This document shows positions 22,246 through 31,691 of a stretch of DNA of 64,000 nt, piece by piece (position 1 is the first letter of the stretch; the number at the start of each line of letters is the position of its first letter). Source of the DNA: Siphonodentalium dalli (Eukaryota > Mollusca > Scaphopoda > Gadilida > Siphonodentaliidae); the NCBI GenBank assembly GCA_032622095.1, contig CP136067.1, positions 39,353,549-39,417,548 on the forward strand, written 5' to 3'. The position numbers were made by a program, and so were the translations under genes. Under the pieces are notes generated by a model. That model was not told where the DNA came from and made no database searches. It saw nothing but the letters and a program-made list of their open reading frames with translations.

Positions 22246-22772
22246 ATCTCACTAGATACGTGGTGTGTGGGGGAGGGGTCTGGTGTATGTGTTGTGGAAG
22301 TGGAAGGTTAACATATCGGTGATCTTGTCATACTTATTGGTTTGTGTGGGTCGCTTGATTTGGGTTATTTGAGTTTAATGAATAATTATGGATAGTTTTA
22401 TGTTTATGAGGCAGATAAATTGGCTGGGTAATGTTTGTTTATGTTATGGTTTATGTTGAAATATTCCTATTTATTGATATGATACTTGTGTAACATATTT
22501 TTATTGTATTTATTTTGTTTTTGTTGTTTGAGGGAAGCAAGTTTTAGCCCTGTGTGCATTGTGCACCGATGCACACTGGACTTGCCAGCATTGAGTTATA
22601 TCTGACTATTAGATGATGTTTAGTGTGTTTATTTATCATTGGATATTATGTTTAGATGTATCGAAGAGATAGATAGTGCCTAGCATGTCCCTCGGGAATC
22701 TTCGAGAGTGCTTACTTGGTTTGGCACAGCGTCTCGATTCGATACGGACGCTATCTGCCAATATGAGATGAG

Positions 22773-22780
22773 TATATAAG
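22773..22780 (+). promoter_or_regulatory. TATA box for antisense ORF B
   Basis: TATATAAG (22773-22780) lies 52 bp upstream of the ATG at 22825, with an initiator-like TTATTTC about 30 bp downstream of the box. Confidence 0.5.
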
Positions 22781-22824
22781 GTCTGGGAATATCGACAAGT
22801 GTTATTTCTGACTTAATTTTCATT

Positions 22825-23100
22825 ATGTCTGATTACTTGCGATTCTTGGAGGCTGAGGTTGCCGTGTTAGAAACCAGTCAATATGAGGTGACAATGCAGT
22901 ATGTGGACCACATACTGGCATTTCATGATGTTATAGTTGCTGTGTGCCTTGCTGGAGGGACCAGTATAGATTGGGCACGGTACTTTAGTACCGTGTCTGA
23001 GTTAGAAAGATGCCAGACGGTGATAAATCTGCGGCTGGAGATCATAGATGAAAGGCAGCGAATCGTGGACATCTGGAGTCAACATCGGAGAGTGTTGTAA
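22825..23100 (+). CDS. Antisense accessory ORF B, unknown function
   Basis: Seen: 91 codons from ATG (adenine at -3) to TAA, opposite to the element's main genes. The start MSDYLRFLEAEV and the end ELERCQTVINLR, DERQRIVDIWSQHR match antisense ORF A in order and spacing: conserved E-x-ERC, NLR, ER-x-R and WS. The middle is rich in hydrophobic residues (VDHILAFHDVIVAVCLAGG) and could form a helix pair or a membrane-associated segment. It may have arisen by duplication of an ancestral antisense gene within the element. No family is recognised. It is intact, unlike pol and env. Confidence 0.7.
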   Translation: MSDYLRFLEAEVAVLETSQYEVTMQYVDHILAFHDVIVAVCLAGGTSIDWARYFSTVSELERCQTVINLRLEIIDERQRIVDIWSQHRRVL

Positions 23101-23589
23101 GAAGATGTCGCTGTGAATGCTGCCCCTGATGAATTTGGAGCGTCCCTGGATCAAGAGTTGGCTTGCATTCTGCAAGCTGGCACGGTGTTTACCCAACAAT
23201 AACATGAATTGAATTGTTTTTGTGGTTATTCACCGTGTTAGCCTGTAGAAATAACATCTTGCTGATAAATTCAGTGAAAAGAAATGTATTTTTTTTTTTA
23301 TTTTTTTTTTTTGTTGTTGTTGTTGTAGTTGTTGTTGTTGTCGTGGTAATGCACCAAAGGTGGCAATATTGGTTGAAATACAAAGAGTAACTTCTGTAAA
23401 CGTGCTAAATCGCCAAAGATTATTTAATTATAGTCTAAGATTGGTTGAAATATAAAGAGATAAATATATTATTAGCCTGCTGCCAAGAATTATTACAGAG
23501 TTCAATACTGTTATTGATTGGGTTATCTAAGTTTTAGAATGAAGAGCGTTTGTTTGTTCGAGGGGGGGGGTGTCATGGTGACTTTCATA
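23101..23589. other. Spacer after antisense ORF B
   Basis: Contains a T-run followed by (TTG)n at about 23289-23340 and a run of nine G near 23561. No supported gene. Confidence 0.5.
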
Positions 23590-23965
23590 TTAGGATTGGG
23601 AAATACTGAATATCTGGGTGATGCATGCCGTGGTTAATATTCCACACACCATATAATAAAAGGCGTTTAGTGGCAGTTTTAGGGTGTCATGACCTAAAAT
23701 AAGGTCGGACGAATGTCCGTAAAATGAGGTAGGGATTGGGGAAAGTGTTGTTGATGTGAGATATGCCGTGGTTTATGTACCAATCGCTCTATAATAAAGA
23801 GCGTTTTGTGGCGGTATTTATGGTTTCATGGCATCAAATAAGGTCGGACAAATGTCCGTAACAATGAGGTAGGGATTGGGGAAGTGTTGTTGATGGGAGA
23901 AATGCCGTGGTTTATGTACCAATCGATCTATAATAAAGAGCGTTGTTTGGCAGGAGGGGGTAGTT
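23590..23965. repeat. Tandem repeat, about 138 bp, with two hairpins per unit
   Basis: Almost three copies beginning near 23590, 23731 and 23869. The better-conserved units carry a stem CGGAC with loop and GTCCG, and CGCTCT with TATAATAA and AGAGCG. The latter includes AATAAA on the plus strand (for example 23793-23798). They might act as a polyadenylation region for the antisense transcripts, which is inference. Confidence 0.75.
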
Positions 23966-24143
23966 ATATTGAGGAAATATGCCGTGATCACTGTATAACC
24001 TACTGTATAATATATAGTGTATTGTAGCGTTCGTTTGCTATGTCAATGAATATATGATTGAGTTAAGCATATTGGAGGGAATGGAAATGTAACTGAGTCA
24101 TGAACGGGAGTTTGCCATATTTCGGAGATTGGTGCGAGAGACA

Positions 24144-24411
24144 ATGATCGACATATTGGCATGTTTCGTGAATAAACAATTATTCAAAGACGCCGAGTGT
24201 CAGTCATTAGCGAAAGATATATATTACATGTCGGTTAAATTTACTTCGGCATCATGACTCAATGTACACCTGTTAGAATGATCGACAGATTGGTATGTTT
24301 CGTGAATAAACAATTATTCAAAGACGCCGAGTGTCAGTCATTAGCGAAAGATATATATTACATGTCGGTTAAATTTACTTCGGCATCATGACTCAATGTA
24401 CACCTGTTAGC
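24144..24411. repeat. Perfect-type tandem duplication, 134 bp unit
   Basis: Two nearly identical adjacent copies (24144-24277 and 24278-24411), differing at a few bases at the start (CATATTGGC against CAGATTGGT). This implies a recent duplication within the element. Confidence 0.9.
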
Positions 24412-24524
24412 GATAATTGAATTAGAGATTTGGGAAACGGGACGATGCCCTGTTTGATATATATACTAATAAAAGTTATGTAGACTATCTATCATTAGTG
24501 ATTGTGAAGTATTTTGATACATAA

Positions 24525-25880
24525 TTATGAATGTTCGATATCAGTTGTCATCTGATATAAATCATATGTTTCCGTACTTTCGTTTGACCAATTCGTCGAA
24601 CGGCTGTCGGGTGATGTATATTGGAAGGAATTAGAAAACGATGAATCTTTAGGCGTGTGTTTGGCGTATGGTGTATATAATTTACGATGCCGGCCGCGTT
24701 TGTTATCTGCGCGATCCGATTTTGTGTCTGGCGTCGTACTATAAGAATTTTGTGTAATTAATTTGTGTTTTATGACATTTGGTTCCTGTGTTTGGGGCCT
24801 AGATTGGTCGCTGGGTGAAAAATCCGGGGGTGATTGGCTGTCTGTTTTATTAAAATGTTTCGAAGCCATGAGTCTGTTGGCTAATTCAGCCAATGGTATT
24901 GAAGAGCTGTCGTCTGTGTTTGAGCGCTCAAGTTGAGCGCGCTTAATTGCCGTCGTTTTGAGGTCATCGTCTGATTCCAATGTGGATTGAGAGCTATTAT
25001 TATCGACACTGGCTTCACTCGGTGGAAATGCAAATCGATTATGTCGTTTATTTTTTAAGTGATTGGGAATTTGAGGTGTAGGCCAATCAACAGGGGATGG
25101 TTTGATGTGTTTAGCATGTGATTTTGTTAATTTAGTAGATAGGTCATGTCTTAATATGTAAGATATGGGGCCTGTCTGTTTCAAGATACGCCAAAACGGC
25201 TCATATTTAAATGAAAATTTGTGATTTGGTTGGTGGATTTTGTAATAGACGGATTGGCCTATTTTAAAGGTTGGAATAGATCCACCTTTGTTCTGTTTGT
25301 GGTTGCGAGAGGCTGTTTCGAGAAGAGATTTTGTAGTTTTAAAAATAATGTGTTTATTTTGAAGCGTGGTGGCTAAAAAATCCTCTCCTAAATACTTTTC
25401 TCTGTGTGTTAAAATTCGGTCTATGCGTATCTGTGGTTCTCTAAAAAAAGATAGAAAAAATGGTGAATGTGTATGTACACTGGAACAATGGAAGTTCATT
25501 GCTTGTGATGCATAATTTAGATATAGGTCCCAATTTTCTACATTTGCTTGGGTGATTGTTGAAATGATTGATGCTAGACTTCTATGCGAGCGCTCTGACT
25601 TCCCGTTGCTTTGGGGCGAGTAGAACGAACTGAGGCGGTGATTGATATGGTAATATTTACAAAATTCAGTAAAGGTAGAGTTTGCAAACTCGGACCCATT
25701 ATCCGTTAAAATACCTTCAACTGATCCAAATAAAGTGAAATACTCTGAATTCAATCTTTCTAAAATTGTATCCACCATTTTGTTAGGTAATGCGTATGCT
25801 AAAGTATGTAATGAAAATTGATCAATAATAGTTAAGATAAATCTATTTCCTGACTGTGTTTTGGGGGAAAATGGTCCCAT
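24525..25880 (-). CDS. pol: Pol, integrase part
   Basis: Seen: 451 codons. The integrase core shows the second catalytic aspartate in LTDNGSEF and the glutamate in NGKSERSHRSL. The first aspartate (AIDLMGPF) lies just before the first ATG, because an in-frame TGA at 25959-25961 separates this segment from the zinc-binding part. A C-terminal GPY/F-like module follows (KYEPFWRILKQTGPISYIL), then a long Ser/Thr/Asp-rich tail of about 170 residues with NTDDSSSIPLAEL. Known: integrase joins the cDNA to host DNA. The first ATG is not a true start; the protein would be released from a longer Pol. Confidence 0.88.
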   Translation of the reverse strand: MGPFSPKTQSGNRFILTIIDQFSLHTLAYALPNKMVDTILERLNSEYFTLFGSVEGILTDNGSEFANSTFTEFCKYYHINHRLSSFYSPQSNGKSERSHRSLASIISTITQANVENWDLYLNYASQAMNFHCSSVHTHSPFFLSFFREPQIRIDRILTHREKYLGEDFLATTLQNKHIIFKTTKSLLETASRNHKQNKGGSIPTFKIGQSVYYKIHQPNHKFSFKYEPFWRILKQTGPISYILRHDLSTKLTKSHAKHIKPSPVDWPTPQIPNHLKNKRHNRFAFPPSEASVDNNSSQSTLESDDDLKTTAIKRAQLERSNTDDSSSIPLAELANRLMASKHFNKTDSQSPPDFSPSDQSRPQTQEPNVIKHKLITQNSYSTTPDTKSDRADNKRGRHRKLYTPYAKHTPKDSSFSNSFQYTSPDSRSTNWSNESTETYDLYQMTTDIEHS

Positions 25881-25958
25881 AAGATCGATGGCTATGAGCT
25901 GTCCTGGCCTTGATGGGGCAGTGACAGGTTGAAGCGGGATTTTTGGATTATAAGCATT

Positions 25959-27147
25959 TCAATGTCGGCATGTGTGACAATTGTTTATGTATGTGACAAT
26001 TTTTGCAAACAACTGAGGTGTGTAATATCTGTTTCGTATGGTCGCGTATAGCGATTGTACCGCTCTATGGCCGAGACTGTGATATTGGGATATAACTTCC
26101 TGCGCTATTTTGTCCGTTATATATATTCGTAATTTAGGTATGTCATTATATATTGATATATAGTGTAGGATACCATCTTTGAGAATAAAGGTTTTTGCTA
26201 ATTTTTCGGGTATATTTGTTGATTGCATTTGTTTGATAATCTCGGTGATTGTGTGGTCTGCTGATTGTTCATCTCTTATATTAGTTATAGGAGGAAGGAC
26301 CGGGCTGTCGTCAAGATCAACTGATGATTCAGAATCCGTTTTCTTTTTTGGTTGTTTATTTCGTTTTGAGAATTCCTGAATATCTTTCATGTCAAGTATA
26401 TTAACATCCTGTACAAGGGGATTGGTGGGTGGATTTGGGTCGCTATCTGTGCAAGAAATGATGCACGGGTGTGTGTCGGGGTTTATCCGACTGCAAAAAT
26501 CGGCCGTAACATTGTTCGTGCCTTTAATATAAGTAATTTTTGGGTTCAATGCTGATATTTCCAAAAACCATTTTTGAATTTTTGTGTTTATCAGATCCTG
26601 TTTTTTAAACATGTGGATGAGGGGTAAGTGATCTGTTTTAATCTCTACTTGGGATCCCTGTAAGTAAAATTTAAATTGCCTTGCAAACGTATATATAGCG
26701 AATGCTTCTTTTTCCGTGACAGAATAATTCCTTTGTGATTTGTTAAGTTTTTTACTGGCGAACGCGATTGGTAGTTCAACGTGTTTATCATCTTGGCTAT
26801 TAGCATATTGTGATAGTATCGCCCCGATACTATGGATAGATGCATCTACTGTCAGAATGAACAGTTTGTCGGGATTTGGGTAAGCTAAGATGGGGGCGGT
26901 TGCTAAGCTTTCTTTAAGCGTGTCGAACGCTGTTTGGCACGGCGCATCCCACACAAATTTAGCATATTTGGCTGTGAGTTTGATTAAAGGCAATGCCGTC
27001 GATGCGAAAGTAGGAGAATATGACCTGTAAAAATTAAGAATTCCCAGTAATCTGCGGACTTCTTTAACTGATTTCGGAGGTGGTAGAGACTTGATAATTG
27101 AAATTTTTTCAGGGTCAGGGGATGTACCCTTGTCGGAAATATATGCC
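25959..27147 (-). CDS. pol: Pol, RNase H and integrase zinc finger part
   Basis: Seen: an open frame (nearest ATG at 27173) in a different phase from the RT part upstream. True coding in this frame begins at about 27147, after a one-base shift at a run of G on the minus strand (C-run 27146-27148). It contains the RT connection (RRLLGILNFYRSY), then RNase H with catalytic residues in LTVDASIHSIGA, VTEKEAFAI and KTDHLPL. The HHCC zinc-binding region of integrase (YHSLGH through NNCHTC) comes last. It stops at TGA 25959-25961 just after the second cysteine pair; the frame beyond the stop carries straight on into the integrase core. Confidence 0.87.
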
Positions 27148-29245
27148 CTAAAAATTTGACTTGTGGTTGGCAAAATTTAGATTTTGATAGTTTAACTATT
27201 AAGCCGTATTCCCTGAGTCTGTCAAATAATTTTGTGAGCTGCTGTATATGCGTTTGAGGATCGGAGCTATGACAGATCAGGTCATCGACAAATCCTTCTA
27301 CAAATGGTAAATCGTGTAGGGCCATGTTCATGAGTTTTAAAAAATACCCTGAGCTCGAGACATATCCCATCGGGGCTCGTTGATAACTGTATTGTCCTTC
27401 GGACGTATTCATAGTTAATATGGGCACATGTTCGGGTTCAACTCCAATAACATGATAAGCATTTGATAAATCAAAGATACTGAAAATAGTTGAGCCGAGT
27501 AACTTGGACGATATTTCTGTAAAACTAGGCATAGACCATTTTAATGGAATGGAAACATCATTGAGTTTTCTCAGATCGATTACCAATCGGTAATTTGGAG
27601 TCCCGTCGGGGTTGGGTGTGGATTTGCGGATGAGGAGACTGGGAAATCCCCACGATGAATGGGCAGTTGGTCTAATAATGTCTGCATCTAATAATTTTTT
27701 TATCTCAGCAGCCATAATTCGTTGTTTGTTCAGTGGTGTCGGATAGTTTTTGCAAAAAATAGGTAAAGTATTTGGTTTGAGGTCGATTTTCATTTTAATT
27801 TTTGGACAATATCCTATCTTGTTTATGTCATTTGTAAAAACATCAGGGTATTGTGATACTAGTTGCAATATTTGCTGTTTAAGGTGTTGAGGTGCCACGA
27901 TATCATCGACAGATATAGGTTGAGTCTTGGTGACTGGAGGGTTAATGTCTTGCCGGTCACCTATGGTGTTTATACTGTGTTTGTTTGGCGGAGATGAGTT
28001 AATGTTTTGCTCATCGGATGCCGTGCATATCATTTGCTCTTGAGTGCCAAATGCTTGTGCTATCACACGACCTTTCCTAATGGACATATGTGACGCCGAT
28101 TGGTTTTCTATCATGACGCAAATATTGGGATTATTTGCATCTGCTAGCGTGTCGGTTACATGTACATTTGGTTCGTGTTCGAAAATGGACATGTTACCTT
28201 TGCCTATTCGGATTATAGGTGTGTTAAACATATCATTTGGCCCTATGAGTCTGCCTGTTATGATGGCGCATGAGTGGGGTGATAATGAAACGTTATTTGT
28301 TGATCGGATGAGTGATGCAATGTGACCATCCCTTAACATCGGGTATAATTGATTCTGTATTCTGAATTTTTCTAGATCAAAGTAAAGTCTAATACTGTGT
28401 TGTTTCATAAAATCGTGCCCTAAAATGCAAGGACGTGACAAGGTTGCACATATGACAAATTTGTGAGTAAGAATGAGTTTTCCGATTCTAAATGTGAGAT
28501 GTGTGGATCCAAAAACTTTCATTGGTGTACCATCGGCTGATGTGAGTAACACATGTTCTTTAATTAAAGGTGGTCGATTTGGCATGGATCTATAAATGTC
28601 GTATTTCAAGCAACTGGTGGTTGCCCCGGAGTCTAATAGTGATCTAATCCGTTGTTTGTGTATTTTAATGATAGTTGAGCATGGTGTTTGGTTTAGAGCA
28701 CCATCTGTCATATCACTTGGATATTTAAGTACTGGTATAGTGTGTTGTATGGGATTGACTGGTGGTATTATAGTGTTAATTGCAGTATTGGAATGTGATT
28801 CGCGAGAATTGGTGCATGTTGACTTTCTTTTGGATGATGAGTAAGAATTAGTAATGTGTTGGTGCTTGGGCTTTTCAAGGCGATTCAGGGTTTTAAAATG
28901 GGAAGGAAAGTTTAAGTCAAGAAGCGGTGAGATAGACTTATTGGAAGAATTATGAAATCTGGGTTTCATAGAGGGACACCTGTTATGGCAGAAGGTGGTA
29001 TGTGTTACCTGCCTGTGGCGAGGGGGATTAAGTGGGCGCCGCGTGCGGTAATTAATATATCGTTGGTTTTGACACTTTGATAGTAGCGTGGGGTAATGAT
29101 TAATGTGCTGCAGCTGTGAATCACAGACTCTATGCTTTTGAGATTCGTATGTTCGATGAGCTTTAGCATATCTATGATTGTGGCCGCCTATGGTGCTAAT
29201 CTGATGTGTTATAGGACTCATTGGCTTGCGTCTACTTGGGGTCAA
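27130..29245 (-). CDS. pol: Pol, protease and reverse transcriptase part
   Basis: Seen: a frame from ATG 29245; real homology ends near 27147, and about 50 out-of-frame codons follow to 26984. The first 170 residues are basic and low in complexity, with no CCHC knuckle recognised. An aspartic protease follows, with active site LLDSGATTSC and CILGHDF. RT motifs are in order: YRLVIDLRKLND, FSIFDLSNAYH, YQRAPMGY, and the catalytic box FVDDL in place of the commoner YVDD. The RT then meets a one-base frameshift at a short G-run. How Pol is fused to Gag is not clear; the two frames differ and are separated by about 100 bp. Confidence 0.87.
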
Positions 29246-29346
29246 ATTTGTGTAGCAATGAGTCCTTATCTGTTTAAAAATTGGTTATTATTTTGAGCCC
29301 GACGTCTGCATTGGTCTGTGTTATGATTGTTTAATCTGCAGTATGT

Positions 29347-30411
29347 TCAGAAGAGGGTTCGTTGAGCTGTTGTAGTATATCTTGCATCCATGGTTTGGAT
29401 GCGGTTGGGATGGGAGACCCTTGGTTCAGAGTAGGGGTGGTGAGAATTTGAAGGTTGGCGCCTGTGGGGGTGATCATTGATTCGGTGTCTGTCTTTGGAT
29501 TGGCGGGGGGTGTAAGTGGATTGTGATGGCCCTCTTGGAATGTGCCGGTGGTTATTGTCGATATCCATAGGTTGATGGGATTGTAACTGTGGGAATTGGT
29601 TATAATCATTATGATGTTCACCGTAACGTAAGCGATAACGTTGCCGAAGGTTCATTTCGCGTAGGGCAATATCAGTAGCTCTATCAAGCGTTACGGGGTC
29701 GTCTTTGAGAAGCCTGAATTTGATACTAGAGTCGCGAATACCGTCGGAAAAAAATGCTACTAATTGTGTTTGCACTGCTCTTGTGTTAATTTCATCAGTA
29801 AACGCGTGTTTAGCAAGAGTACGTATGCGTTCTGCAAACATGGCAATTGTTTCCGTATGTCTCTGCCTAATGGCTCGTAATGAGGAAAGGGCTTGAGGAG
29901 AATCAGTTATGGAACTGAATAATGAGCGTAACTGTGATTTCAGATCGGTCCAGGTGAACGTGAATTTTCCGTCTGTGTTATTTTCATTTATGAAGCGTTG
30001 AATAAATTCAGAAACTTGAGATTTACATGTCTGAGCGGCAATTTTTATGATAGTCTCATCTTGTGCCGAAATCGCGCGGGAGTATTTTTCCACCGCATGG
30101 ACCCATTGGGGAAAATCGTCAGGCTTGCCATCGAAGGGTTCAATAATGGAATTCATCCCCAACAGTGCTGTTATTGTTGTTTGTGTTTTTAAACTTTCAG
30201 TCTGGTTGCGGATAGAACTAGTGAAATGGCTAATTTCATGGGTAAGCCGTGACAATAGCAAGTTTTGAGCATCTTTGCCCATTTCATTAGTAATGTATGT
30301 GTGGGGGGATCTTGCGGTTGATCGGTCCATTTCCCTGTTTACTTCAAGGTGATGCTGATAATTTTGGCTTGGATGAAAATAATCGCTGCTCTGCGGAGGT
30401 GGTGACTCCAT
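29347..30411 (-). CDS. gag: Gag structural polyprotein
   Basis: Seen: 354 codons from ATG 30411, 15 bases after the stop of the leader ORF. The central part (about residues 85-245) resembles a Ty3/Gypsy capsid: IIEPFDGKPDDFPQWVHAVE, then TWTDLKSQLRSLF, LRAIRQRHTETIAMFAERIR and VAFFSDGIRD. This is the retrotransposon gag domain pattern. The C-terminal hundred residues are rich in His, Arg, Gln and Pro and may bind nucleic acid in place of a CCHC zinc knuckle, which is absent. A second frame overlaps the end (29621-29331) and could be the entry frame to Pol, but no slippery site was recognised. The frame is intact. Confidence 0.85.
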   Translation of the reverse strand: MESPPPQSSDYFHPSQNYQHHLEVNREMDRSTARSPHTYITNEMGKDAQNLLLSRLTHEISHFTSSIRNQTESLKTQTTITALLGMNSIIEPFDGKPDDFPQWVHAVEKYSRAISAQDETIIKIAAQTCKSQVSEFIQRFINENNTDGKFTFTWTDLKSQLRSLFSSITDSPQALSSLRAIRQRHTETIAMFAERIRTLAKHAFTDEINTRAVQTQLVAFFSDGIRDSSIKFRLLKDDPVTLDRATDIALREMNLRQRYRLRYGEHHNDYNQFPQLQSHQPMDIDNNHRHIPRGPSQSTYTPRQSKDRHRINDHPHRRQPSNSHHPYSEPRVSHPNRIQTMDARYTTTAQRTLF

Positions 30412-30425
30412 TATGTTATTAAGGA

Positions 30426-30980
30426 TTAACGGTGTCTGTTTTGGGATCTATGGTATGGGTGCGAAATATGTTGTATTTTTTTCCAAGTGCCGTGGCGGTG
30501 TATTATGCGATTCAGGTGTATTTGACACGATTCAGGTGATTTATTAGGATGTTTTATGGGAATTGCCGCGACTATAGAGTTGACGATAAGTTTTGGATAA
30601 TCCGTAAAATGAGCCGGAAATGTATGCCACTCGTTCCAAGAATCTAGTGTATGTCCTGAGTAGTTATTTGTAATCATACAACGCACGTATAAGCGGATTG
30701 TATCTTGCGTTATATCAATGCGAATGGGATTGCAATATTTAATGAGTTGTGGCGATAAAGTTATTTGGTGGGGTAAAGCGTATCTACAGTAAGTTTTAAA
30801 ATTAAGAACTGAATGTTGTTTGTAAGAGGTGGGTGGTATGGGCTGATCGTTTGAAGCATGTATTGTAGTAGGATGGGTAGGTAGTGTAGGTGTAGTAGAA
30901 TCAGGTGATGTGTCCATAACCCACGTGAAAAAAAGGAGTAAAAGAATGCTAAAAATAGGGGGTGTGCAATTTGACAGCAA
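30426..30980 (-). CDS. Leader ORF upstream of gag, probable secreted or membrane protein
   Basis: Seen: 184 codons on the minus strand between the 5' LTR and gag, ending 15 bases before the gag ATG. The start has a strong hydrophobic stretch (IFSILLLLFFTWVM) preceded by two polar residues, like a signal peptide or signal anchor. A Ser/Thr/Pro-rich linker follows, then a domain with four cysteines (YCRY, KYCN, VRCM, SCQI) and the motif RIDITQDTIRLYVRC. The tail is His-rich. No family is recognised. Ty3/Gypsy elements normally begin with gag, so a signal-peptide protein ahead of gag is unusual. It could be an extra envelope-like or accessory product. Confidence 0.65.
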   Translation of the reverse strand: MLSNCTPPIFSILLLLFFTWVMDTSPDSTTPTLPTHPTTIHASNDQPIPPTSYKQHSVLNFKTYCRYALPHQITLSPQLIKYCNPIRIDITQDTIRLYVRCMITNNYSGHTLDSWNEWHTFPAHFTDYPKLIVNSIVAAIPIKHPNKSPESCQIHLNRIIHRHGTWKKIQHISHPYHRSQNRHR

Positions 30981-31009
30981 ATGGGAAAGAAAAGATGGTC
31001 ACTCACCAA

Positions 31010-31232
31010 TTTCCGAGAAGAATAATGTGCACAAGTCTGTGATGATGAATGATGTACAGAATGTTCTTGTCGTGTTTATTGGAAGCCGAAGGATGTCCAA
31101 ATCGGATGTTATGTTTATGTGGATCTGAATCTGGTCTGCAAGAGGCGTGAGTAATGTTTTTAGCTGGATACACGATGTGAGCTGGTTGTATGAGAATAAA
31201 AGGTTGATTCGTCTATGTCAGATGAGTATGTA
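31010..31232. other. Element leader region, no gene
   Basis: Non-coding stretch of the element's 5' leader between the leader ORF and the minisatellite. Confidence 0.5.
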
Positions 31233-31505
31233 TGCGGTCCTGTGTGTCCGAAGGGTTGGTGTGCGGTCCTGTGTGTCCGAAGGGTTGGTGTGCAGTCCTG
31301 TGTGTCCGAAGGGTTGGTGTGCGGTCCTGTGTGTCCGAAGGGTTGGTATGCGGTCCTGTGTGTCCGAAGGGTTGGTATGCGGTCCTATGTGTCCGAAGGG
31401 TTGGTGTGCGGTCCTGTGTGTCCGAAGGGTTGGTATGCGGTCCTGTGTGTCCGAAGGGTTGGTATGCGGTCCTGTGTGTCCGAAGGGTTCCTATGTGTCC
31501 GAATG
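31233..31505. repeat. Minisatellite, 29 bp unit, about nine copies
   Basis: The unit contains GCGGTCCTGTGTGTCCGAAG followed by GGTTGGTAT or GGTTGGTGT. Nine copies plus a partial one lie head to tail with only single-base differences. Because 29 is not a multiple of three, the plus strand is open in all three frames and yields the same 29-residue repeat shifted in phase; these are not genes. The array sits in the untranslated leader of the retroelement. Confidence 0.95.
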
Positions 31506-31664
31506 GTTGAGTTATGGTTGACCGGTGCAGTGGTCTAGTGTGTGAGACTGTCTATCCGTGGCTGGAGTGTAAGGCTGTATCCCCGTGGTTGAGTAGCGGT
31601 TTGAGATTGTTTCTGCTCTGTAGTGATCGTCTAGTGGCCGAGACTTCAAGTGTGGTGAGACGTA

Positions 31665-31682
31665 GAACTGTTCACGGTACCA
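31665..31682 (-). other. Possible primer-binding site
   Basis: The minus strand after the 5' LTR shows TGGTACCGTGAACAG nine bases in from the LTR edge. TGG is the usual first triplet complementary to a tRNA CCA end. The offset is larger than usual and the tRNA was not identified, so this is tentative. Confidence 0.3.
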
Positions 31683-31691
31683 TTAATACTA

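Noticed and set aside
31147-31538. Three overlapping plus-strand frames with repeated Cys-containing peptides
   Set aside because: They come from a 29 bp minisatellite, which is open in all three frames because its length is not a multiple of three. No gene.
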